DNA of 64,000 nt from Megascapheus bottae (taxonomy: Eukaryota; Chordata; Mammalia; Rodentia; Geomyidae), in the NCBI GenBank assembly GCA_024803745.1, contig JANJXV010000266.1, positions 1,240,001 through 1,304,000 on the forward strand, given 5' to 3'. Shown here one piece after another: positions 12,721 to 24,549 of this stretch. Below the pieces are notes generated by a model. The model was not told the origin of the DNA, did not search any database, and was given only the letters and a program-made list of their open reading frames with translations. Position 1 is the first letter of the stretch; each line of letters begins with the position of its first letter. The position numbers were made by a program, and so were the translations under genes.

Positions 12721-14940
12721 TCAGAATGGAGGTGTGTGAAGTCACAGAATGGAGGTGTGTGAATTCAGAATGGAGGTGTGTGAAATCATAGATGGAGGTG
12801 TGTAAAGTCATAGTATGGAGATATGTGAAATCATAGAATGGAGTTTTGTGAAGTCACAGAATGGAGTTGTGTGAGTCAGAATTGAGATGTGTGAAGTCAT
12901 AGAATGTAGATGTGTGAAGTCATAGAATGGAGTATTGTGAAGTCACCGAAGGGACGTTTGTGAAGTCATAGAATGGAGACATGAGAAATCAAATTAGAGG
13001 GGTGTGAAGTCGGAGAATGGAGGTGTGTGAAGTCATAGAATGGAGGTGTGTGAAGTCATAGAATGTTGGTGTATGAAGTCATAGAAGGGAGGTGTATGAA
13101 GTCATAGAATGGAGGTGTGTGAAGACAGAGTGCAGGTGTGTGAAGTCATAGAATGGAAGTGTGTGAAGTCATAGAATGGAGGTCTCTGATGATATAGAAT
13201 AGAGGTGTGTGAAGTCACAGAATGGACGTGTGTGAAGTCACAATAGAGGTTTGTGAAGTCATAGAATGGAGGTGTGTGAAGTCATAGAATGGAGGTGTGT
13301 GAAATCTCAGAATGGAGGGGTATGAATTCGCAGAATGGACGTGTGTAAAGACACAGAGTGGAGATGTGTGCATTCACAGAGTGGAGTTGGGTGAAGTCAT
13401 AGAAAGGAGGTTTGTGAAGTCACAGAATGGAGGTGTGTGAAGTCAGAATGGAGGTGTACAAAGTCATAGAATTGAGGTGTGTGAAGTCAAAATGGAGCTG
13501 TGTGAAGTCATAGAATGGAGGTGTGTGAAGTCAGAATGGAGGTGTGTGAACTCATAGAATGGAGGTGTGCGAAGTCACAGAATGGAGGTGTGTGAAATCA
13601 TAGAATGGAGGTGTGTGAAGTCATAGAATGGAGGTGTGTGAAGTCATAGAATGGAGGTTTGTGAAGTCATAGAATGGAGGTATGTGAAGTCAAATTGGAG
13701 GGGTGTGAAGTCAGAGAATGGAGGTTTGTGAAGTCATAGAATGGACGTGGGTGAAGTCATAGAATGGAGGTGTATGAAGTCATAGAATGGAGGTCTGTGA
13801 AGTCACAGAATGGACGGGTATGAAGTCATAGAATGAAGGTGTGTGAAGTCAGAGAATTGAGGTGTTTGAGGTCATATATTGGAGGTGTGTGAAGTCAAAC
13901 AATGGCGGTGTGTGAACTCAGAAAGAGGTGTGTGAACTCACAGAATGGAAGTGTGTGAAGTAATAGAAAGGAAGTGTGTGAACTCATAGAATGGAGGTGT
14001 GTGAAGTCACAGAATGGAGGTGTGTGAAGTCAAAATGGAGGTCTGTGAAGTCACAAATGGAGGTGTGTGAAGTCACAGAATGTAGGTGTGTGAAGTCAAA
14101 ATGGAGGTGTGTGAAGTCAAAAATACCGGTGTGTGAACTCATGGAATGGAGGTGTGTGAAGTCATGGAATGGAGGTTTGTGAAGTCAAACATTGGAAGTG
14201 TGTGAAGTTACAGAAAGGAGATGTGTGAAGTCATAGAATGGAGGTCTGTGAAGTCATAGAATGGAGGAGTGTGAAGTCAGAATGGAGATTTGTGAAGTCA
14301 TAGAATGGAGGTGTGTGAAGTCCTAGAATGTTGGTGTATGAAGTCATAGAATGGAGGTGTATGAAGTCATAGAATGGAGGTGTGTGAAGTCAGAATGCAG
14401 GTGTGTGAAGTCATAGAATGGAGGTGTGTGAAGTCATAGAATAGAGGTGTGTGAAGTCATAGAATGGAAGTGTGTGAAGTCATAGAATGGAGGTGTGTGA
14501 TGTCATAGAATGTAGGTGTGTGAAGTCATAGAATGGAGGTGTGTGAAGTCACGGAAGGGAGGTGTGTGAAGTCACAGAATGGAGGTGTGTGAAGTTACAA
14601 TGGAGGTGTGTGAAGTCATAGAATGGAGGTGTGTGAAGTCAAAGAATGGAGGTGTGTGAAGTCATAGAATGGAGGTGTGTGAAATCACAGAATGGAGGTG
14701 TGTGAATTCGCAGAATGAAGGTGTGTAAAGTCACAGAGTGGAGATGTGTGAAGTCACAGAGTGGAGGTGTGTCAACTCAGAAAGGAGGTGTGTGAAGTCA
14801 TAGAATGGAGGTGAGTGAAGTCATAGAATGGAGGTGTGTGAACTCATAGAATGGAGGTGTGTGACGTCACAACGGTAGTTTGTGAAGACATAGAATGGAG
14901 GTGTGTGAAGTCACAGAATTGAGGTGTGTGAAGTCAGAAT
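12721..14940 (+). repeat. Mosaic satellite stretch between long units
   Basis: No gene. The left end repeats variants also seen near 10.5 kb and 15.1 kb (CATAGTATGGAGATATG, TGTGTGAGTCAGAATTG, GTCACCGAAGGGACG). From about 13.3 kb the order matches 44.1-45.8 kb at an offset of 30.8-31.0 kb. Anchors are TATGAATTCG 13321/44134, TAATAGAAAGG 13961/44954, TACCGG 14124/45051 and GTCAACTCAG 14773/45606. The changing offset shows several monomer gains and losses since the two places were copies of each other. Confidence 0.65.
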
Positions 14941-17900
14941 GGAGGTGTGTGAAGTCATAGAATGGAGGTGGGTGAAGTCATAGAAATTAGGTGTGTGAAG
15001 TCATAGAATGGAGGTGTGTGAACTCATAGAATGGAGGTGTGTGACGTCACTATGGAAGTTTGTGAAGTCATAGAATGGAGGTCTGTGAAGTCACAGAATG
15101 GAGGTGTGTGAAGTCATAAAATGGAGGTGTGTGAATTCAGAATGGAGGTGTGTGAAGTCATAGATGGAGGTGTGTAAAGTCATAGTATGGAGATATGTGA
15201 AATCATAAAATGGAGTTTTGTGAAGTCACAAAATGGACTTGTGTGAGTCAGAATTGAGGTGTGTGAAGTCATAGAATGTAGATGTGTGAAGTCATAGAAT
15301 GGAGTATTGTGAAGTCACCGAAGGGACGTTTGTGAAGTCATAGAATGGAGGTATGAGAAATCAAATTAGAGGGGTGTGAAGTCGGAGAATTGAGGTGTGT
15401 GAAGTCATAGAATGGAGGTGGGTGAAGTCATAGAATGGAGGTGTATGAATTCATAGAATGGAGGTGTGTGAAGTCACTCAATGGACGGGTTTAAAGTCAT
15501 AGAATGGAGGTGTGTGAAGTCAGAGAATTGAGCTGTTTGAAGTCATATATTGGAGGTGTGTGAAGTCAAAATGGATGTGTGAAGTCATAGAATGTAGGTG
15601 TGTGAAGTCATAAAATGGAGGTGTGTGAAGTCACAGAATGGAGGTGTGTGAACTCAGAATGGAGATGTGTGAAGTCACAGAATGGAGGTTTGTGAAGTCA
15701 TAGAATGGAAGTGTGTGAAGTCATAGAATGGACGTGTGTGAAGTCAGAATGGAGGTGTGTTAAGTCACCGAATGGAGATTTGTGAACTCAGTCTGGAGGT
15801 GTGTGAAGTCACAGAATGGAGGTTTGTGAAGTCATTGAATGGAGGTGTGTGAAGTCACTGAATGGAAGTGTGTGAAGTCAGAATGGAGGTGTGAAGTCAT
15901 AGAATGAACGTGGGTGAAATCATAGAAAGGAGGTGTGGGAAGTCATAGAATGGAGGAGTGTGCAGTCATAGAGTGGAGGTGAGTGAAGTCACAGATTCGA
16001 GGTCTGTGAAGTCATAGATTGGAGGTGTGTGATGTCAGAATGGAGGTGTGCGAAGTCATAGAATAGAGGTTTGTGAAGTCAGAATGGAGGTGTGTGAAGT
16101 CATAGAATGGAGGTGTGTGAACTCATAGAATGGAGGTGTGTGACGTCACAATGGAAGTGTGTGAAGTCACAGAATGGAGGTGTGTGAATTCATACAATGG
16201 AGGTGTGTGAAGTCAGAATGGAATTTTGTGAAGTCACAGAATTGAGCTGTGTGAATTCAGAATGGAGGTGTGTGAAGTCATAGAATGGAGGTGTGTGAAG
16301 TCAGAATGGAGGTGTGTGAACTCATAGAATGGAGGTGTGTGTAGTCACAATGGAGGTGTGTGAAGTCATAGAATGGAGGTGTGTGAAGTCACAGAATGGA
16401 GGTGTGTGAAGTCATAGAATGGAGGTGTGTGAAGTCATAGAATGGGTGTTTGTGAAGTAAGAATGAAGGTGTGTGAAGTCATAGAATGGAGGTGTGTGAA
16501 GTCACAGAATGGAGGTGTGGGAAGTCACAGATTGCAGGAGTGTGAAGTCACAGAATGGAGGTGTGTGAACCCAGAATGGAGGTGTGTAAAGTCACAAAAT
16601 GGAGGTGTGTGAAGTCATAGAATGGAAGTGTGTCAAGTCATAGAATGGAGGTGTGTGTGAAGTCACAGAATGGACGGTATGAAGTCATAGAATGGAGGTG
16701 TGTGAAGTCACAGAATTGAGGTGTTTGAAGACATATAATGGAGGTGTGTGAAATCAATATGAATGTGTGAAGTCATAGAATGGAGGTGTGTGAAATCATA
16801 GAATGAGGGTGTGTGAAGTCATAGAATGGAGGTGTGTGAAGTCACAGAATGGAGGTGTGTGAAGTCATAGAATGGAGGTGTGTGAAGTCATAGAATGGAA
16901 GTGTGTGAAGTCACAGATTGGAGGTGTGTGAAGTCACAGAATCCAGGTGTGAGAAGTCACAGAATGGAGGTGTGTGAACTCAGAATGGAGGTGTGTGACG
17001 TCACAGAATGGAGGTGTGTGAAGTCATACAATGGAGGTGTGTGAGGTCAGAGAATGGAGGTGTGTGAAATCATAGAATGGAGGTGTGTGAAGTCACAGAA
17101 TGGAGGTGTGTGAAGTCAGAATGGAGGTGTGTGAAGTCATAGAGTGGAGGTGTGTGAAGTCAGAATGGAGGTGTGAAGTCATAGAATGGAGGTGGGTAAA
17201 GTCATAGAACTTAGGTGTGGGAAGTCATAGAATGGAGAATTGTGAAGTCATAGAGTGGAGGTGAGTGAAGTCACAGATTCGTGGTCTGTGAAGTCATAGA
17301 ATGGAGGTGTGTGAAGTCATAGAATGGAGTATTGTGAAGTCACCGAAGGGAGGTTTGTGAAGTCATAGAATGGAGGTAGGAGAAATCAAATTAGAGGGGT
17401 GTGAAGTCGTAGAATGGAGGTGTGTGAAGTCATAGAATGGAGGTGGGTGAAGTCATAGAATGGAGGTGTGTGAATTCAGATTGGAGGTGTGTGAAGTCAT
17501 AGAATGGAGGTGTGTCAACTCAGAAAGGAGGTGTGTGAAGTCATAGAATGGAAGTGAGTGAAGTCATAGAATGGAGGTGTGTGAAATCATACAATGGAGG
17601 TGTGTGAAGTCACAGAATTTAGGTGTGTGAAGTCAGAATGGAGGTGTGTGAGGACAGAATGGAGGTGTGTGAAGTCATAGAATGGAGGTGTGTGAAGTCA
17701 CAGTGTAGGTGTGTGAAGTCATAGAATGGAGTTGTGTGAAGTCATAGAATGGAGGTGTGTGAAGTCACAGAATGGAGGTGTGTGAAATCATAGAATGGAG
17801 GTGTGTGAAGTCACAGAATGTAGGTGTGTGAAGTCAGAATGGAGGTGTGTGAAGTCATAGAATGGAGGTGTGTGAAGTCAGAATGGAGGTGTGAAGTCAT

Positions 17901-19745
17901 AGAATGGAGGTGGGTGAAGTCATAGAAATTAGGTGTGGGAAGTCATAGAATGGAGGTGTGTCAACTCAGAAAGGAGGTGTGTGAAGTCATAGAATGGAAG
18001 TGAGTGAAGTCATAGAATGGAGGTGTGTGAAATCATACAATGGAGGTGTGTGAAGTCACAGAATTTAGGTGTGTGAAGTCAGAATGGAGGTGTGTGAGGA
18101 CAGAATGGAGGTGTGTGAAGTCATAGAATGGAGGTGTGTGAAGTCACAGTGTAGGTGTGTGAAGTCATAGAATGGAGTTGTGTGAAGTCATAGAATGGAG
18201 GTGTGTGAAGTCACAGAATGGAGGTGTGTGAAATCATAGAATGGAGGTGTGTGAAGTCACAGAATGTAGGTGTGTGAAGTCAGAATGGAGGTATGTGAAG
18301 TCATAGAATGGAGGTGTGTGAAGTCAGAATGGAGGTGTGAAGTCATAGAATGGAGGTGGGTGAAGTCATAGAAATTAGGTGTGGGAAGTCATAGAATGGA
18401 GAAGTGTGAAGTCATAGAGTCAGGTGAGTGAAGTCACAGATTCGAGGTCTGTGAAGTCATAGAATGGAGGTGTGTGAAGTCAGAATGTAGGTGTTCGAAG
18501 TCATAGAATAGAGGTGTGTGAAGTCATAATGGAGGTGTGTGAAGTCATAGAATGGAGGTGTGTGAACTCATAGAATGGAGGTGTGTGACCTCACAATGGA
18601 AGTTTGTGAAGTCATAGAATGCAGGTGTGTGAACTCAGAATGGAGGTGTGTGAAGTCATAGATGGAGGTGTGTGAAGTCATAGTATGGAGATATGTGAAA
18701 TCATAGAATGGAGTTTTGTGAAGTCACAGAACGGAGTTGTGTGAGTCAGAATTGAGGTGTGTGAAGTCATAGAATGTAGATGTGTGAAGTCATAGAATGG
18801 AGTATTGTGAAGTCAACGAAGGGAGGTTTGTGAAGTCATAGAATGGAGGTATGAGAAATCAAATTAGAGGGGTGTGAAGTCGGAGAATGGAGGTGTGTGA
18901 AGTCATAGAATGGAGGTGGGTGAAGTCATAGAATGGAGGTGGGTGAAGTCACTGAGTGGACGAGTTTAAAGTCATTGAATGGAGGTGTGTGAAGTGAGAG
19001 AATTGAGCTGTTTGAAGTCATATATTGGAGGTGTGTGAAGTCAAAATGGATGTGTGAAGTCATAGAATGTAAGTGTGTGAAGTCATAGAATGGAGGTGTG
19101 TGAAGTCACAGAATGGAGGTGTGTGAACTCAGAATGGAGGTGTGTGAAGTCACAGAATGGAGGTTTGTGAAGTCATAGAATGGAAGTATGTGAAGTCATA
19201 GAATGGACGTGTGTGAAGTCAGAATGGAGGTGTGTTAAGTCACCGAATGGACTTTTGTGAACTCAGTATGGAGATGTGTGAAGTCACAGAATGGAGGTTG
19301 GTGATGTCATTGATGGAGGTGTGTGAGGTCATAGAATGGATGTTTCTGAAGTAAGAATGAAGGTTTGTGAAGTCATAGAATGAAGGTGGGTGAAGTCATA
19401 GAAAGGAGGTGTGGGAAGTCATAGAATGGAGGAGTGTGAAGTCATAGACTGGAGGTGAGTGAAGTCATAGATTCGAGGTCTGTGAAGTCATAGATTGGAG
19501 GTGTGTGATGTCAGAATGCAGGTGTGTGAAGTCATAGAATGGAGGTGTGTGAAGTCAAAGAATGGAGGTGTGTGAAGTCATAGAATGGAGGTGTGTGAAA
19601 TCACAGAATGGAGGTGTGTGAATTGGCAGAATGGAGGTGTGTAAAGTCACAGAGTGGAGATGTGTGAAGTCACAGAGTGGAGGTGTGTGAAGTCATAGAA
19701 GGGAGGTTTTTGAAGTCATAGAATGGAGGTGTGTGAAGTCAGAAT
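14941..19745 (+). repeat. 4.8-kb tandem segment, copy A
   Basis: This copy is followed immediately by a near-identical copy B. Anchors are AGAAATTAG at 14984/19789 (offset 4,805), ATCCAGG at 16941/21744 (4,803), GTGTCAACT at 17512/22315 (4,803) and TTTCTGAAGTAAG at 19343/24147 (4,804). The left end cannot be placed more finely than about 14,921-14,941, because the flanking monomers are alike on both sides. About 210 monomers make one unit. It carries an internal 446-bp tandem duplication. In this copy a base is missing at 18,420 (AGAGTCAGGTG instead of AGAGTGGAGGTG). Confidence 0.9.
17511..18402 (+). repeat. 446-bp tandem duplication inside copy A
   Basis: Two 446-bp units, 17,511-17,956 and 17,957-18,402, each begin at TGTGTCAACT and end at AGAAATTAGG plus one monomer. 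The order of variants (GGAAGTGAGTG, AATCATACAATGG, CAGAATTTAGG, GAGGACAGAATGG, CACAGTGTAGG) is the same in both. One clear difference is GGAGGTATG at 18,292 against GGAGGTGTG in the first unit. The related segments starting near 48,101 and 56,675 have only one unit. Confidence 0.88.
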
Positions 19746-22700
19746 AGAGGTGTGTGAAGTCATAGAATGGAGGTGGGTGAAGTCATAGAAATTAGGTGTG
19801 TGAAGTCATAGAATGGAGGTGTGTGAACTCATAGAATGGAGGTGTGTGACGTCACTATGGAAGTTTGTGAAGTCATAGAATGGAGGTCTGTGAAGTCACA
19901 GAATGGAGGTGTGTGAAGTCATAAAATGGAGGTGTGTGAATTCAGAATGGAGGTGTGTGAAGTCATAGATGGAGGTGTGTAAAGTCATAGTATGGAGATA
20001 TGTGAAATCATAAAATGGAGTTTTGTGAAGTCACAAAATGGACTTGTGTGAGTCAGAATTGAGGTGTGTGAAGTCATAGAATGTAGATGTGTGAAGTCAT
20101 AGAATGGAGTATTGTGAAGTCACCGAAGGGACGTTTGTGAAGTCATAGAATGGAGGTATGAGAAATCAAATTAGAGGGGTGTGAAGTCGGAGAATTGAGG
20201 TGTGTGAAGTCATAGAATGGAGGTGGGTGAAGTCATAGAATGGAGGTGTATGAATTCATAGAATGGAGGTGTGGGAAGTCACTCAATGGACGGGTTTAAA
20301 GTCATAGAATGGAGGTGTGTGAAGTCAGAGAATTGAGCTGTTTGAAGTCATATATTGGAGGTGTGTGAAGTCAAAATGGATGTGTGAAGTCATAGAATGT
20401 AGGTGTGTGAAGTCATAAAATGGAGGTGTGTGAAGTCACAGAATGGAGGTGTGTGAACTCAGAATGGAGATGTGTGAAGTCACAGAATGGAGGTTTGTGA
20501 AGTCATAGAATGGAAGTGTGTGAAGTCATAGAATGGACGTGTGTGAAGTCAGAATGGAGGTGTGTTAAGTCACCGAATGGAGATTTGTGAACTCAGTCTG
20601 GAGGTGTGTGAAGTCACAGAATGGAGGTTTGTGAAGTCATTGAATGGAGGTGTGTGAAGTCACTGAATGGAAGTGTGTGAAGTCAGAATGGAGGTGTGAA
20701 GTCATAGAATGAACGTGGGTGAAATCATAGAAAGGAGGTGTGGGAAGTCATAGAATGGAGGAGTGTGCAGTCATAGAGTGGAGGTGAGTGAAGTCACAGA
20801 TTCGAGGTCTGTGAAGTCATAGATTGGAGGTGTGTGATGTCAGAATGGAGGTGTGCGAAGTCATAGAATAGAGGTTTGTGAAGTCAGAATGGAGGTGTGT
20901 GAAGTCATAGAATGGAGGTGTGTGAACTCATAGAATGGAGGTGTGTGACGTCACAATGGAAGTGTGTGAAGTCACAGAATGGAGGTGTGTGAATTCATAC
21001 AATGGAGGTGTGTGAAGTCAGAATGGAATTTTGTGAAGTCACAGAATTGAGCTGTGTGAATTCAGAATGGAGGTGTGTGAAGTCATAGAATGGAGGTGTG
21101 TGAAGTCAGAATGGAGGTGTGTACTCATAGAATGGAGGTGTGTGTAGTCACAATGGAGGTGTGTGAAGTCATAGAATGGAGGTGTGTGAAGTCACAGAAT
21201 GGAGGTGTGTGAAGTCATAGAATGGAGGTGTGTGAAGTCATAGAATGGGTGTTTGTGAAGTAAGAATGAAGGTGTGTGAAGTCATAGAATGGAGGTGTGT
21301 GAAGTCACAGAATGGAGGTGTGGGAAGTCACAGATTGCAGGAGTGTGAAGTCACAGAATGGAGGTGTGTGAACCCAGAATGGAGGTGTGTAAAGTCACAA
21401 AATGGAGGTGTGTGAAGTCATAGAATGGAAGTGTGTCAAGTCATAGAATGGAGGTGTGTGTGAAGTCACAGAATGGACGGTATGAAGTCATAGAATGGAG
21501 GTGTGTGAAGTCACAGAATTGAGGTGTTTGAAGACATATAATGGAGGTGTGTGAAATCAATATGAATGTGTGAAGTCATAGAATGGAGGTGTGTGAAATC
21601 ATAGAATGAGGGTGTGTGAAGTCATAGAATGGAGGTGTGTGAAGTCACAGAATGGAGGTGTGTGAAGTCATAGAATGGAGGTGTGTGAAGTCATAGAATG
21701 GAAGTGTGTGAAGTCACAGATTGGAGGTGTGTGAAGTCACAGAATCCAGGTGTGAGAAGTCACAGAATGGAGGTGTGTGAACTCAGAATGGAGGTGTGTG
21801 ACGTCACAGAATGGAGGTGTGTGAAGTCATACAATGGAGGTGTGTGAGGTCAGAGAATGGAGGTGTGTGAAATCATAGAATGGAGGTGTGTGAAGTCACA
21901 GAATGGAGGTGTGTGAAGTCAGAATGGAGGTGTGTGAAGTCATAGAGTGGAGGTGTGTGAAGTCAGAATGGAGGTGTGAAGTCATAGAATGGAGGTGGGT
22001 AAAGTCATAGAACTTAGGTGTGGGAAGTCATAGAATGGAGAATTGTGAAGTCATAGAGTGGAGGTGAGTGAAGTCACAGATTCGTGGTCTGTGAAGTCAT
22101 AGAATGGAGGTGTGTGAAGTCATAGAATGGAGTATTGTGAAGTCACCGAAGGGAGGTTTGTGAAGTCATAGAATGGAGGTAGGAGAAATCAAATTAGAGG
22201 GGTGTGAAGTCGTAGAATGGAGGTGTGTGAAGTCATAGAATGGAGGTGGGTGAAGTCATAGAATGGAGGTGTGTGAATTCAGATTGGAGGTGTGTGAAGT
22301 CATAGAATGGAGGTGTGTCAACTCAGAAAGGAGGTGTGTGAAGTCATAGAATGGAAGTGAGTGAAGTCATAGAATGGAGGTGTGTGAAATCATACAATGG
22401 AGGTGTGTGAAGTCACAGAATTTAGGTGTGTGAAGTCAGAATGGAGGTGTGTGAGGACAGAATGGAGGTGTGTGAAGTCATAGAATGGAGGTGTGTGAAG
22501 TCACAGTGTAGGTGTGTGAAGTCATAGAATGGAGTTGTGTGAAGTCATAGAATGGAGGTGTGTGAAGTCACAGAATGGAGGTGTGTGAAATCATAGAATG
22601 GAGGTGTGTGAAGTCACAGAATGTAGGTGTGTGAAGTCAGAATGGAGGTGTGTGAAGTCATAGAATGGAGGTGTGTGAAGTCAGAATGGAGGTGTGAAGT

Positions 22701-24549
22701 CATAGAATGGAGGTGGGTGAAGTCATAGAAATTAGGTGTGGGAAGTCATAGAATGGAGGTGTGTCAACTCAGAAAGGAGGTGTGTGAAGTCATAGAATGG
22801 AAGTGAGTGAAGTCATAGAATGGAGGTGTGTGAAATCATACAATGGAGGTGTGTGAAGTCACAGAATTTAGGTGTGTGAAGTCAGAATGGAGGTGTGTGA
22901 GGACAGAATGGAGGTGTGTGAAGTCATAGAATGGAGGTGTGTGAAGTCACAGTGTAGGTGTGTGAAGTCATAGAATGGAGTTGTGTGAAGTCATAGAATG
23001 GAGGTGTGTGAAGTCACAGAATGGAGGTGTGTGAAATCATAGAATGGAGGTGTGTGAAGTCACAGAATGTAGGTGTGTGAAGTCAGAATGGAGGTATGTG
23101 AAGTCATAGAATGGAGGTGTGTGAAGTCAGAATGGAGGTGTGAAGTCATAGAATGGAGGTGTGTGAAGTCATAGAAATTAGGTGTGGGAAGTCATAGAAT
23201 GGAGAAGTGTGAAGTCATAGAGTGGAGGTGAGTGAAGTCACAGATTCGAGGTCTGTGAAGTCATAGAATGGAGGTGTGTGAAGTCAGAATGTAGGTGTTC
23301 GAAGTCATAGAATAGAGGTGTGTGAAGTCATAATGGAGGTGTGTGAAGTCATAGAATGGAGGTGTGTGAACTCATAGAATGGAGGTGTGTGACCTCACAA
23401 TGGAAGTTTGTGAAGTCATAGAATGCAGGTGTGTGAACTCAGAATGGAGGTGTGTGAAGTCATAGATGGAGGTGTGTGAAGTCATAGTATGGAGATATGT
23501 GAAATCATAGAATGGAGTTTTGTGAAGTCACAGAACGGAGTTGTGTGAGTCAGAATTGAGGTGTGTGAAGTCATAGAATGTAGATGTGTGAAGTCATAGA
23601 ATGGAGTATTGTGAAGTCAACGAAGGGAGGTTTGTGAAGTCATAGAATGGAGGTATGAGAAATCAAATTAGAGGGGTGTGAAGTCGGAGAATGGAGGTGT
23701 GTGAAGTCATAGAATGGAGGTGGGTGAAGTCATAGAATGGAGGTGGGTGAAGTCACTGAGTGGACGAGTTTAAAGTCATTGAATGGAGGTGTGTGAAGTG
23801 AGAGAATTGAGCTGTTTGAAGTCATATATTGGAGGTGTGTGAAGTCAAAATGGATGTGTGAAGTCATAGAATGTAAGTGTGTGAAGTCATAGAATGGAGG
23901 TGTGTGAAGTCACAGAATGGAGGTGTGTGAACTCAGAATGGAGGTGTGTGAAGTCACAGAATGGAGGTTTGTGAAGTCATAGAATGGAAGTATGTGAAGT
24001 CATAGAATGGACGTGTGTGAAGTCAGAATGGAGGTGTGTTAAGTCACCGAATGGACTTTTGTGAACTCAGTATGGAGATGTGTGAAGTCACAGAATGGAG
24101 GTTGGTGATGTCATTGATGGAGGTGTGTGAGGTCATAGAATGGATGTTTCTGAAGTAAGAATGAAGGTTTGTGAAGTCATAGAATGAAGGTGGGTGAAGT
24201 CATAGAAAGGAGGTGTGGGAAGTCATAGAATGGAGGAGTGTGAAGTCATAGACTGGAGGTGAGTGAAGTCATAGATTCGAGGTCTGTGAAGTCATAGATT
24301 GGAGGTGTGTGATGTCAGAATGCAGGTGTGTGAAGTCATAGAATGGAGGTGTGTGAAGTCAAAGAATGGAGGTGTGTGAAGTCATAGAATGGAGGTGTGT
24401 GAAATCACAGAATGGAGGTGTGTGAATTGGCAGAATGGAGGTGTGTAAAGTCACAGAGTGGAGATGTGTGAAGTCACAGAGTGGAGGTGTGTGAAGTCAT
24501 AGAAGGGAGGTTTTTGAAGTCATAGAATGGAGGTGTGTGAAGTCAGAAT
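19746..24549 (+). repeat. 4.8-kb tandem segment, copy B
   Basis: This near-exact repeat of copy A begins within the shared stretch 19,741-19,772, where copy A's last monomers run into AGAAATTAGG again. After 24,549 the sequence leaves the unit for a monomer with GTCAACTCATAAAG. Visible differences from copy A are few: a 2-bp loss at 21,121 (GTGTACTC versus GTGTGAACTC), the extra base near 23,221, and one changed base near 20,273 (GTGGGAAG versus GTGTGAAG). The low divergence implies a recent duplication or conversion. Confidence 0.9.
22314..23205 (+). repeat. 446-bp tandem duplication inside copy B
   Basis: The same pair as in copy A occurs here, with units 22,314-22,759 and 22,760-23,205. 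The second unit again carries the GGAGGTATG change (near 23,093), as in copy A. The 446-bp duplication and that mutation therefore both existed before the 4.8-kb segment was duplicated. Confidence 0.88.

Noticed and set aside
13991..14182. Open frame MEVCEVTEWRCVKS... and relatives at 35,825, 50,291 and 58,932 as a repeat protein
   Set aside because: Same cause: short monomers hold the frame locally. No promoter, signal peptide or splice context separates it from its surroundings.
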